Origin: Dinoroseobacter sp034111085
GTDB lineage: Bacteria; Pseudomonadota; Alphaproteobacteria; Rhodobacterales; Rhodobacteraceae
Direction: 5' to 3'
NCBI GenBank assembly: GCA_034111085.1
Contig: JAWUXZ010000012.1
Coordinates: 1-64,000, forward strand
Length of the DNA: 64,000 nucleotides
The notes beneath the pieces were generated by a model that was not told where the DNA came from, did no database searches, and worked only from the letters and a program-made list of their open reading frames with translations. Of the stretch, positions 43,249 to 51,405 are shown piece after piece; within the stretch, counting starts at the first letter, position 1; the number at the start of each line of letters is the position of its first letter. Both the position numbers and the translations under genes were made by a program.

Positions 43249-44097
43249 TTACTTAACAGCGCCGAGCGTCAGGCCCGCGATGAAGTGCTTCTGCATCAAG
43301 AAGAACATCAAGACCGGGGGCAAAGCCGCCACAATCGAGCCTGCGCTCATCAAGTGGTAGGCTGCGCGGAACTGCGAGTTAAAGCTGGTGATACCGGCTG
43401 TCACGGGCTGGCTGTCGGGTCCTTGGGTCAGCACGATCGCCCAGAAATAGTCGTTCCAGATAAAGGTGAAGATCAGAACCGACAAGGCCGCAAGCGCAGG
43501 CTTCATCAAGGGCATAACGACGTACCAGAAAATACGCCATTCGGCGACGCCTTCCACCCGCGCAGCCTCAACCAGCGCAAATGGAAGCGCTCGGATAAAG
43601 TTGCGCATAAACAGCGTACAGAATCCGGTCTGGAAGGCGATGTGGAACAAAATCAGACCGGTCTTAGTGTCATAAAGACCCATACTCACTGTCAGATCAC
43701 GCACAGGCACCATCAGGATTTGGAATGGCACGAAATTGCCCGCGATAAACATAAAGAAGATCAACAGGTTGCCCTTGAACCTATAGATGCCCAGCGCAAA
43801 CCCGGTTAGCGCCGACAGTGCCACAGCACCGATCATCGTTGGCACCGTAATCAGGACCGAGTTCAGCAAATAGCGCGGCATGTCGCTGTCAAAGAACACG
43901 CGGCCATAGTTATTAAAGCCCTCAAACGACGAGGGCATGCCCCAGAAATTGCCGCTGGCGAAATCCGCCTCGGGCTTGATCGAGAACAGAGCAACTGCAA
44001 GCAAGGGCAGCAGCCAAATGATCAGGGCAACGGGCAAAAGCGCTTGGTAGGTGATCTGCCATTTGCGCGAGGTTTTTGCGATGGGTGTCGGAAACAT
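43249..44097 (-). CDS. Carbohydrate ABC transporter permease (MalG type)
   Basis: The 282-residue inner-membrane protein has six helices and the docking loop VEAARVEGVAEWRIFWYVVMPLMKPALAA-like segment (EAARVEGVAEWRIF near 190). It pairs with the neighbouring MalF-type permease, and ATG 44097 overlaps that gene's stop by one base (TGATG). An upstream frame from 44124 is rejected. The likely cargo is an alpha- or beta-galactoside. Confidence 0.9.
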   Translation of the reverse strand: MFPTPIAKTSRKWQITYQALLPVALIIWLLPLLAVALFSIKPEADFASGNFWGMPSSFEGFNNYGRVFFDSDMPRYLLNSVLITVPTMIGAVALSALTGFALGIYRFKGNLLIFFMFIAGNFVPFQILMVPVRDLTVSMGLYDTKTGLILFHIAFQTGFCTLFMRNFIRALPFALVEAARVEGVAEWRIFWYVVMPLMKPALAALSVLIFTFIWNDYFWAIVLTQGPDSQPVTAGITSFNSQFRAAYHLMSAGSIVAALPPVLMFFLMQKHFIAGLTLGAVK

Positions 44098-45017
44098 CAG
44101 CGCGCCTCCTGTTCGTCGCACCACATCGAGTACAAGAAATACGCGATGAAGCCGAGAATGATGAAAAACAGAACGACGGCGATGGACGCACCGTAGCCCA
44201 TGCGGAAGCCGAACTCAGATAGGGACTCTTCGAACATATAGAAGCTGAGAACCCGTGTGGATCCGAACGGACCGCCATTGGTCATAACGGCGATGAAGTC
44301 GAACGAGCGCAGCGCACCGATGATCGTGACCACGAACGCAATGAATGTGGCGGGCTTGAGTTGCGGCAAGATCACGTACCACAGCATCTTATGGCCCTTG
44401 GCCCCATCAAGGCGTGCGGCCTCAACCTGCTCGGGGTCCACTGCATTCAGTCCCGTCAAATACAAGATCATGCAATAGGCCGTCTGCGGCCACAGGCCAG
44501 CGGCGATAATGCCGTAGGTCGCGGTGTTCGGATTGCCCAGAACGCCGCCGCTGATATCGATGCCAACAAGGCCAGTGATCACGTCAAACAGGCCACTATT
44601 GGGCAAGTAGAACCACGAGAACACAAGGCCAACGACAACTTGCGAAATCACGAAAGGGAAGAAGAACAGCGACTTGTAGACCCGAATGCCAAACACCGTT
44701 TGGTTCAGGAACAAGGCGATAAACAGACCCATCGGAATTGCGAGAAGGTACAAGACCAACCACTTGATGTTGTTCCAGAACGAGGTCTCAAACTTGCGAT
44801 CTCCGCCGAGCAGACGCTGGTAATTGGCAAGGCCAACCCACTCTTTCTCGCCCAGACCGTCCCAAGCGTGGAAACTGATCCAGACCGACTGGATGATCGG
44901 GCTGACCACGTAGACCGCGAAAAACAGAATGCCGGGGATCAAGAACAGCCACGGCGTGACCGCAATCTCGTTTCGCTTGTACCAGCTTCGACGTGCTGGC
45001 TCGGTGGACATGGTCAT
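44097..45017 (-). CDS. Carbohydrate ABC transporter permease (MalF/UgpA type)
   Basis: The 306-residue permease has six or seven helices and the EAARLDGAKGHKMLWYVILP docking loop near residue 207. The start at 45017 is supported by AGGAG eight bases upstream; an internal ATG at 45011 is possible. A 154-base gap with a strong hairpin separates it from the substrate-binding protein gene. Confidence 0.9.
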   Translation of the reverse strand: MTMSTEPARRSWYKRNEIAVTPWLFLIPGILFFAVYVVSPIIQSVWISFHAWDGLGEKEWVGLANYQRLLGGDRKFETSFWNNIKWLVLYLLAIPMGLFIALFLNQTVFGIRVYKSLFFFPFVISQVVVGLVFSWFYLPNSGLFDVITGLVGIDISGGVLGNPNTATYGIIAAGLWPQTAYCMILYLTGLNAVDPEQVEAARLDGAKGHKMLWYVILPQLKPATFIAFVVTIIGALRSFDFIAVMTNGGPFGSTRVLSFYMFEESLSEFGFRMGYGASIAVVLFFIILGFIAYFLYSMWCDEQEAR

Positions 45018-45134
45018 GACAGTGGCTCCTAGCGGATCAACACATGCGAAAACCGGGGTATGGCTCGGCTTACGGATGGGTTGGGCGGCGCGCGGTTTGG
45101 AGGTGCGAACCCCGCCCGGCGAGGGCGAGGTTCC

Positions 45135-45160
45135 GTGCGGCGGGGTTACCCTCGCCGCAC
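45135..45160 (-). terminator. Strong hairpin between the sugar-binding protein and permease genes
   Basis: GTGCGGCG (45135-45142) and CGCCGCAC (45153-45160) pair perfectly, and GGG/CCC in the loop can extend the stem. It lies 12 bases after the stop of the binding-protein gene with no T-run on the minus strand. Such hairpins after binding-protein genes commonly protect the upstream mRNA and reduce expression of permease genes. Confidence 0.6.
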
Positions 45161-45171
45161 ATTATAGTCGA

Positions 45172-46440
45172 TTATTGATAGATACGCTGACGCGTTTCTT
45201 CCAGACGCTCGAGGATATCGTCGAGGTTGTCAGGGAACACCATGAACTCTTGCAGGCCTTCCATGCCGACCGATGCCATCTCTGCCGAGAAGTCACGATC
45301 GAAGAACTGCATGATGCCGCCGCCTGCGTTGTTCGAGAGCATGTTGAAGCCCTCTTGGATGAACTTGTCATCCGACACAGATGCGTTTGCGTTCACTGGA
45401 AGCTGGCCCAGCGCGTCGCCACCGTTGATTTCGGTCTGAACGTCAGCCGAAACGACATAGCGCAAGAATGCTTTTGCCGCTTCGACGTTCTGAGCACCGG
45501 AGGTGATGTGGAACGTGTCGGTCGGTGCATCTTCTGCGAAATCAACGTCAGGGTTGATCTGTGGGAACTGGTAGAAGTCCAGCTTGCTATCATCAAGACC
45601 ACCGTCACGCAGAGCGGCAACTGCGAAGTTACCCATCAGGTATGCGGTTGCGTCGCCTTCAGTGATGAAGGGCAGCGCTTCCTGCCAGCTGTAAGTCTGG
45701 TGGTCGTCAATGAACGCGCCCATGTTGATCAGGGTCGCCCAGTTGTCGAAAGTTGCGCGAACGCGGGGGTCTGTCCATTCAACTTCGCCACGTGCAAGCT
45801 CGACATGGAAGTCATAGCCATTGGTGCGTGAGTTGATGTAGTCAAACCAGCCGCCAGCCGTCCAAAGGAACTTGGTGCCGATCGTGTAGCACTTGCGGCC
45901 CGAATCCAGGATCACTTGGCAGTTTGCCAGCTCTTGATCCCAGGTTGCAGGCTCTTCGAGGCCAAGCTCTTCGAAGATGTCTTTGCGGTAATAGACGCCC
46001 CACTGGTAGTACGTGTACGGCACGCCCCACTGCTTGCCATCGATGGTCATCGCACCTTTTGTGGATGCCAAAGCTTCCATTTCTTCTTCGGCCCAGAGGT
46101 CCGAGATATCCATGAACAGGCCTGCGTTGATGAACGGCCGCATGCGGTTTGCCGCATACCAGTTCACGACGTCCGGTGCGTTTGCTGTCAAAGCATTACG
46201 GATCTGAGTTTTCCACGCTTCGCGGTCAACGATATCAAGTTCAACCGTCAGGTCGGGGTGCAAGGCGTCAAAGTCAGCCGCCAGCTTTTCCATCACCGCG
46301 CGAGGCGCTGGGTTCGACATGTCGGAAACGATCCGCAACTCGCCCTCAAGGGGTGCTGTGTGGCTTGCCGCAAAGGCAACCCCAGTAAGCATGGTCGTGG
46401 AAACGAGCGCCGCGAGCGACGCCTTCAAAGTGGAACGCAT
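45172..46440 (-). CDS. Extracellular sugar-binding protein of an ABC transporter
   Basis: The 422-residue family 1 solute-binding protein has a signal peptide (residues 1-25, ending GVAFAASH) and the typical LRIVSDMSNPAPRAVMEKLA and PDVVNWYAANRMRPFINAG segments. The ATG at 46440 has GGGAGG five to ten bases upstream; an earlier ATG at 46458 is rejected. It is the first gene of the galactoside operon and lies opposite the IclR regulator. The ligand is inferred to be a galactoside from the GH36 and GH42 genes in the operon. Confidence 0.92.
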   Translation of the reverse strand: MRSTLKASLAALVSTTMLTGVAFAASHTAPLEGELRIVSDMSNPAPRAVMEKLAADFDALHPDLTVELDIVDREAWKTQIRNALTANAPDVVNWYAANRMRPFINAGLFMDISDLWAEEEMEALASTKGAMTIDGKQWGVPYTYYQWGVYYRKDIFEELGLEEPATWDQELANCQVILDSGRKCYTIGTKFLWTAGGWFDYINSRTNGYDFHVELARGEVEWTDPRVRATFDNWATLINMGAFIDDHQTYSWQEALPFITEGDATAYLMGNFAVAALRDGGLDDSKLDFYQFPQINPDVDFAEDAPTDTFHITSGAQNVEAAKAFLRYVVSADVQTEINGGDALGQLPVNANASVSDDKFIQEGFNMLSNNAGGGIMQFFDRDFSAEMASVGMEGLQEFMVFPDNLDDILERLEETRQRIYQ

Positions 46441-46473
46441 GGTATCCTCCCTAAGCATTCTAGAACTCTTTAT

Positions 46474-46512
46474 GGTTTCAATATGTGAAACCGAGTTTTG
46501 TATATTGAAAAC
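46474..46512. promoter_or_regulatory. Two palindromes between the sugar operon and its IclR regulator
   Basis: GGTTTCA-ATATG-TGAAACC (46474-46492) is a perfect seven-base inverted repeat with a five-base spacer. A weaker copy, GTTTTGTATATTGAAAAC (46495-46512), follows at once. The position in the 155-base divergent gap and the symmetry fit tandem operators for the IclR-type regulator. The binding protein is inferred. Confidence 0.65.
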
Positions 46513-46595
46513 ATAACCGCGACTCGCCTATGCTTGTCAACAGGCCTGATGATGACCGACAGAGTTGCGCAGGCCGAATTGGGAGGAGATCGCTC

Positions 46596-47435
46596 ATGGC
46601 CGCAAGCGGCGATGGCACTGTTGGCAAAGCACTCGAGGTGCTCGACCATGTGGCCGGGTTCGCCCGACCTGTGCGCTTTGCTGAATTGCTCGCCACCAGC
46701 CCCTACCCAAAAGCGACGCTCTACCGGATGCTGCAAACGCTGACATCGACCAGGATGCTGTCGTTTGATGATGAGCGCAGCACATACGCCCCCGGCGTCC
46801 GCCTTGTCAGACTTGCCCATGCCGCTTGGTCGCAATCATCGCTCGCACCGATTGCGCGCGCCCATCTCGACGCGCTTAGCCTTGACCTGGGCGAAACTGT
46901 GCATCTGGCCCAGCTTGATAGCGGGCAGGTTCTTTACGTCGACAAACGCAACGCCGCCCGCCCAGTTGAGATGTTTTCCGAGGCTGGCAAGGTTGGCCCC
47001 GCCTATTGCACGGGGGTTGGCAAAGCGATGCTGGCCTATCTGCCGCAGGATGCTCTGGCCGATGCGATCTTGCGCCAAAGCTTTCACCGCCACACCGCCC
47101 ATACCCTAGCAGATCCAGACGCGCTTCAAGCTGACTTGGTTGCCATCCGGGCACGTGGTCATGCCTATGATATTGAGGAACACGAGGTCGGAATCATCTG
47201 CATCGCGATGCCGATTCTTACCGGGTCCGGCCGCCCACTTGGGGCCATGTCAATCACAGGCACCACCAACCGAATCACAATGGAGGGGCTAGAGGCCTAC
47301 CTGCCCCGCCTCCGCCACGCCGCCCAAGCGATTGCGCAAGACGCATCCGCTTGGCGCTTTCCAGACCCATCCGATGCGCCCCAGCGCGCGACAGCAACCA
47401 GAACGGAGCCCACATCATGTCAGGTGTTACCCTAA
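46596..47435 (+). CDS. IclR-family transcriptional regulator of the galactoside operon
   Basis: The 279-residue protein has an IclR winged helix (residues about 8-75, VGKALEVLDHVAGF and YPKATLYRMLQTL) and the C-terminal effector domain with GKVGPAYCTGVGKAMLAYLP, GHAYDIEEHEVGIICIAMPI and GAMSITGTTNRI. ATG at 46596 has GGGAGGAG eight bases upstream, and the longer frame from 46530 is rejected. It diverges from the sugar-binding protein gene and overlaps the ATPase gene by 19 bases, so ATPase supply is linked to regulator expression. Confidence 0.93.
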   Translation: MAASGDGTVGKALEVLDHVAGFARPVRFAELLATSPYPKATLYRMLQTLTSTRMLSFDDERSTYAPGVRLVRLAHAAWSQSSLAPIARAHLDALSLDLGETVHLAQLDSGQVLYVDKRNAARPVEMFSEAGKVGPAYCTGVGKAMLAYLPQDALADAILRQSFHRHTAHTLADPDALQADLVAIRARGHAYDIEEHEVGIICIAMPILTGSGRPLGAMSITGTTNRITMEGLEAYLPRLRHAAQAIAQDASAWRFPDPSDAPQRATATRTEPTSCQVLP

Positions 47436-48469
47436 ACAATGTCGTCAAGCGCTACGGCGATGTGCAAGTCATCCACGGGATCGATCTGGATATCGCAGAC
47501 GGCGAGTTTTGTGTTTTTGTCGGCCCATCGGGCTGCGGCAAGTCAACGCTTTTGCGCATGGTCGCGGGGCTAGAAGAAACCACCGAGGGTAAAATGACCA
47601 TCGGATCGCGTGACGTCACAGTTATGGATCCGTCCGAGCGCGGCGTGGCGATGGTGTTCCAGACCTACGCGCTCTACCCCCACATGACGGTCGAGCAGAA
47701 CATGGGTTTCGGCTTGAAAATGACCGGGCATCCGGCGTCCGAGATTGACGCGAAGGTGGCCGAGGCCTCCAAAATCCTCAAGCTCGACGACTATCTCAAG
47801 CGCAAGCCGGCCGCGATGTCGGGCGGTCAACGTCAGCGCGTTGCCATTGGCCGCGCGATTGTGCGCGGCCCTGAGGTGTTCTTGTTCGACGAGCCACTGT
47901 CAAATCTGGATGCCGAACTGCGCGTCGAGATGCGGGTCGAGATCGCGCGCCTGCACAAAGAAATCGGCGCAACGATGATTTACGTGACCCATGATCAGGT
48001 TGAGGCGATGACGCTGGCCGACAAGATCGTGGTGCTGCGCGCGGGCTATATCGAACAGGTTGGCGCGCCACTTGAGCTTTACCGCGATCCTGACAACAAG
48101 TTTGTGGCGGGCTTTATCGGCTCGCCTGCAATGAACTTTATGGCGGCATCTTTGGACGGCGGCAAAGTTACTGTGCCGGGTCTGGCGAAAACGGTGCCCG
48201 CGCCCAAAGGTGCGGCGGGTGCGATCGAGGTCGGGGTCCGCCCTGAGCATATCGAGCTTGATCCCGCAGGCGATTCCCACAGGGTGGACATGACCGAAGC
48301 GCTCGGCGGTGTCAGCTACGCCTATATCGTCAGTGACAAAACCGGCGAGCGGCTGATCGTGGAAGAGCGCGGCGATGTCAGATCAAAAGAGGGCGACACG
48401 GTTGGGCTGAACTTCGAGGACCGCCGTGCTTATTTCTTCGACGGCACAAGCGGTAAGCGGCTGCGCTGA
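47417..48469 (+). CDS. ugpC: Sugar ABC transporter ATP-binding protein (UgpC/MalK type)
   Basis: The 350-residue ATPase has Walker A GPSGCGKST, Q-loop VFQTYALYPHMTVEQN, signature MSGGQRQRVAIGRAI, Walker B FLFDEPLSNLDAELR and H-loop YVTHDQVEAMTL. The C-terminal regulatory TOBE region (about 240-350) has GVRPEHIEL. ATG at 47417 has GGAG upstream; the frame from 47351 is rejected. It lies on the plus strand apart from the other transport genes, and probably serves the binding protein and permeases of the galactoside operon. Confidence 0.93.
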   Translation: MSGVTLNNVVKRYGDVQVIHGIDLDIADGEFCVFVGPSGCGKSTLLRMVAGLEETTEGKMTIGSRDVTVMDPSERGVAMVFQTYALYPHMTVEQNMGFGLKMTGHPASEIDAKVAEASKILKLDDYLKRKPAAMSGGQRQRVAIGRAIVRGPEVFLFDEPLSNLDAELRVEMRVEIARLHKEIGATMIYVTHDQVEAMTLADKIVVLRAGYIEQVGAPLELYRDPDNKFVAGFIGSPAMNFMAASLDGGKVTVPGLAKTVPAPKGAAGAIEVGVRPEHIELDPAGDSHRVDMTEALGGVSYAYIVSDKTGERLIVEERGDVRSKEGDTVGLNFEDRRAYFFDGTSGKRLR

Positions 48470-48525
48470 TCAGGACTGAGGGGCGGCGCAAGCGCTTAAC
48501 CATCTGTTAAAGAACCTAAGAATGT

Positions 48526-48563
48526 GAGGCGCGGTCCAAGATATGGGCTGCGCCTCTTTTCTT
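48526..48563 (+). terminator. Rho-independent terminator after ugpC
   Basis: GAGGCGC (48526-48532) and GCGCCTC (48550-48556) form the base of a hairpin whose inner GGTCC/GGGCT bases can extend it. The stem is followed by TTTTCTT (48557-48563). It sits 57 bases after the ugpC stop and before the convergent dusA gene. Confidence 0.85.
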
Positions 48564-48595
48564 GGGGCCGCATATCTCGGCTTTTAACGAAAGAC

Positions 48596-49618
48596 CTAGG
48601 ACGCCTCTTCGGCCTCAAATAAATCCGCCAGCGCCTGCACTTGCGCCAGCGCCAGATCGATCACCTCAAGCCCAGCGCCCTCCAGATGACCGTTCTGCGA
48701 CAACACCCGCCGCCACACCCGCGCGCCCGGACGTGCCGTAAACAGCCCCAACATATGTCGGGTGATCTGCATCAGCTTGCCGCCCTCGGCCAAATGCGCG
48801 GCAATATAGGGGCGCATTTCGTCAATCGCGTCCTCGGCACTGCGATCAGCGCTCGCAGCCGCGCCGTATATCCGCCGATCCGCCTGTGCGAGGATCGAAA
48901 GCGGATCGTGATACGCCGCCCGCCCAACCATCACCCCGTCGAGGCCTTGATCGAGAAACGCTTCGGCCGCCTCCAGTGTCGCAATCCCGCCATTGATGCT
49001 CACGTCCAACCCCGGAAACAGCCCCTTCATCGCGCGCACCAGATCATAGTCGAGCGGCGGGACTTCGCGGTTCTCCTTCGGGCTGAGCCCTTGCAGCCAC
49101 GCCTTGCGCGCATGGACGGAAAACCGAACCACTCCGGCGGCAGATACCCGCGACAGGAAGTCTGGCAACACCTCTTCTGGCACCTGATCATCGACGCCAA
49201 TCCGGCATTTGACCGTAATCTCGGGCCCATCGCTGGCCGCGATCATCGCCGCTACGCAATCGGCAACCAAACCGGGACGCTCCATCAACACTGCGCCAAA
49301 GAAGCCCGATTGCACGCGGTCACTGGGACAGCCGACATTCAAGTTGATCTCGTGAAACGCGCCCTCACCGCAGGCAATCCGCACCGCTTCAGCCAGTTCC
49401 GCCGGGTTCGAGCCGCCCAGTTGCAAGGCCAGCGGGTATTCCGCAGCCTGATGGCGCAGCAAATGGCGTGCGTCGCCACGCACCAGCGCCGGGGCAGTCA
49501 CCATTTCGGTGTAAAGCAACGTATGACGCGACAGCGCACGATGAAACCGACGACAATGGCGGTCGGTCCAGTCCATCATAGGTGCGACAGATAATGTATG
49601 GGGCGCGGGTTGCGTCAC
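48596..49618 (-). CDS. dusA: tRNA-dihydrouridine(20/20a) synthase DusA
   Basis: DusA reduces uridine 20/20a in the D-loop of tRNA using FMN and NADPH. The 340-residue protein has the family pattern LSVAPMMDWTDRHCRRF (residues 9-25), EMVTAPALVRGD, LQLGGSNPAELAEA, NLNVGCPSDRVQSGFFGA with the catalytic Cys near 100, VKCRIGVDD near 145, VHARKAWLQGLSP near 180 and NGGI near 220. It stands alone, convergent with ugpC and 60 bases from the next minus-strand operon. Confidence 0.95.
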   Translation of the reverse strand: MTQPAPHTLSVAPMMDWTDRHCRRFHRALSRHTLLYTEMVTAPALVRGDARHLLRHQAAEYPLALQLGGSNPAELAEAVRIACGEGAFHEINLNVGCPSDRVQSGFFGAVLMERPGLVADCVAAMIAASDGPEITVKCRIGVDDQVPEEVLPDFLSRVSAAGVVRFSVHARKAWLQGLSPKENREVPPLDYDLVRAMKGLFPGLDVSINGGIATLEAAEAFLDQGLDGVMVGRAAYHDPLSILAQADRRIYGAAASADRSAEDAIDEMRPYIAAHLAEGGKLMQITRHMLGLFTARPGARVWRRVLSQNGHLEGAGLEVIDLALAQVQALADLFEAEEAS

Positions 49619-49678
49619 GGATGATGGGTCTCTCGGATTGGGTTGGCCGCTCCAATAGCGCGAAACCGCCTGAAATGC

Positions 49679-50647
49679 CTAGCCGCTATGCAGCAAAATC
49701 TGCTTCCAGATCGCCACCTCGTCATAAAGAGCCGTCTCACGCCGCATCCCCCACGGCCCAAACTCGGCATGCGACATTCCCATAACATGCACCCGTGCAC
49801 CCGAGGGCGCGCCAAACACACCCCATCCATCATGGGTCCCATCAAGCGACCAGCGCAGTGCAGCCCTAGGGCTAAGCATATCAGCGTCCATCCCGATCTG
49901 GTGGTGGATCTTGAACGTGGCAGATGGAAACGAGGCGCGTAGCCCAAGCCAGAACGCACTGGTCTCGGTCATCCCAACGGTATCATGCGCACCCGGATAT
50001 TGCCCCAGAACTGCGCGGTCGCAACCATCCTGCAAGCCTCGGAAATCACCACGCATCGCAGCGTCAAGCAGCGCCGCATACCGTGCACCCCAAGCGTTAT
50101 CGTTGCCGCGCCCGTGGTACGCGCCGGCAATGTCAGTCTCGGGCGAGAAAGGTCGCGCCGCTGATGCAACCCCACCCTCGCGCGCGATCAGACCTGCTGC
50201 AAACGCACGCGGGTCGTGGCCCAACTGCCTGAGAAGCCCGCTATAATCGCGCACGAGCCACTCGTCATAAATCTGGTCGTCCTTGGTCGCACAATCCGCA
50301 ATCACCCGGATCGTGAACCGCTTGCCCGTTGCCTTGCCAAACTGCCCATCGCGCGTGTGTGTCCCGGTCGAGATCACACGGTGCGACGACAAAAGACCAT
50401 GCTCGGGATGATCCGACCAAATCACGTCCTCGCCGAACACTTGGCGGTCCGGGACCTCGTAGCAAGTTGCCATCGTTGCAGCGATCACGGGCTGATTGCC
50501 GACACTGACCCCCATTGGCGTGCGTAGCGGCATGTCCGGCGTGTAGTAATGGTTCAGCGTGGCGATGCCGCGATCTTCCCAAATCTCCTTGGTAATGCCG
50601 AGGATATAGTCCGGGAAGTCCGCCCATCTATCTGAAACACCGCTCAT
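49679..50647 (-). CDS. Tandem NTF2/SnoaL-fold protein in a tetronate operon
   Basis: The 322-residue protein appears to be two SnoaL-like (NTF2-fold) domains in a row, about 1-155 and 175-322. The first has ILGITKEIWEDRGIATLNHYYTPD and VIWSDHPEHGLLSSHRVI; the second has YAALLDAAMRGDFRGLQDGCD, VGMTETSAFWLGLRASFPS and FKIHHQIGMDADMLSPRAALRWSLDGTHDGWG. Such domains act as small-molecule isomerases, hydrolases or binding proteins. No specific activity can be named. Its start overlaps the otnI stop by four bases (ATGA), so it belongs to the tetronate operon and is likely to handle one of its intermediates. Confidence 0.75.
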   Translation of the reverse strand: MSGVSDRWADFPDYILGITKEIWEDRGIATLNHYYTPDMPLRTPMGVSVGNQPVIAATMATCYEVPDRQVFGEDVIWSDHPEHGLLSSHRVISTGTHTRDGQFGKATGKRFTIRVIADCATKDDQIYDEWLVRDYSGLLRQLGHDPRAFAAGLIAREGGVASAARPFSPETDIAGAYHGRGNDNAWGARYAALLDAAMRGDFRGLQDGCDRAVLGQYPGAHDTVGMTETSAFWLGLRASFPSATFKIHHQIGMDADMLSPRAALRWSLDGTHDGWGVFGAPSGARVHVMGMSHAEFGPWGMRRETALYDEVAIWKQILLHSG

Positions 50648-51405
50648 CTATACGTCTCCAACCAGCCTAGGGTCGCATCTGTGTCGCCACCCGGTTTGTA
50701 TTCAGCCCCCAGCGGCATATCCCACCCCATCGCAGCAATCTCGGCGAAGATATGCCCGTAAGCCACTTCGCCATGATCAGGAGCGCCGCGATCTGGCACC
50801 GATGCAAACTGGATATGCCCGATCTTCGGCTGGAGTTTGCGCAGACGGTTGCTCAGGTCACCTTCCATTAACTGCACGTGGTAGCAGTCAAACATCAAAG
50901 CGATATTCTCCGCGCCGACCGCGTCTATGATACCGAGCGCCTGCGTCGTCGTGCTCAGGAAATACCCCGGTGCGTCATAGCTGTTCAGCGGCTCGATCAA
51001 GATCTCGATACCGAGGGGGGCAGCTTGCGCGCAGGCGTATTGTAGGTTGCTTACAAACGCCGCTTCAGCCTGCACCCCCTCGGAAAATCCTGCCATCACA
51101 TGGACTTTGCCCGCATCAATCTCGCGCCCGTAGGCCAGTGCCTGATCAATCGCTGCGCGCGCGCCGGCCTCGCGTCCTGGCAAAGCTGCAAGCCCATTTT
51201 CGCCTGCCGCCACATCTCCGCGCGCGGTGTTCAGGCCGAGCATTTTCAGCCCGGTCTCTGCCAACGCCGCATTCACCCCGGCGGAATCAGTCTCGTAGGG
51301 CCAGTGGCACTCAACCGCGTCGAACCCGGCAGCCTTCGCGGCGCGGATCGCGTCCGGCAAGCTCAGCTCGGTCCATAGAAACCCCAGATTTGCAGAGAAC
51401 CGCAT
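50644..51405 (-). CDS. otnI: 2-oxo-tetronate isomerase (hydroxypyruvate isomerase family)
   Basis: OtnI interconverts 2-oxo- and 3-oxo-tetronate. The 253-residue TIM barrel (AP endonuclease 2 superfamily) has SANLGFLWTELSLPDAIRAA at the start, FDAVECHWPYET, EILIEPLNSYDAPGYFLS near 143, LMFDCYHVQLMEGDL and GHIQFASVPDRGAPDHGEV near 198. The ATG at 51405 overlaps the otnK stop by one base (TAATG); the longer frame from 51516 would begin inside otnK and is rejected. Hydroxypyruvate isomerase Hyi is the closest alternative. Confidence 0.87.
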   Translation of the reverse strand: MRFSANLGFLWTELSLPDAIRAAKAAGFDAVECHWPYETDSAGVNAALAETGLKMLGLNTARGDVAAGENGLAALPGREAGARAAIDQALAYGREIDAGKVHVMAGFSEGVQAEAAFVSNLQYACAQAAPLGIEILIEPLNSYDAPGYFLSTTTQALGIIDAVGAENIALMFDCYHVQLMEGDLSNRLRKLQPKIGHIQFASVPDRGAPDHGEVAYGHIFAEIAAMGWDMPLGAEYKPGGDTDATLGWLETYR

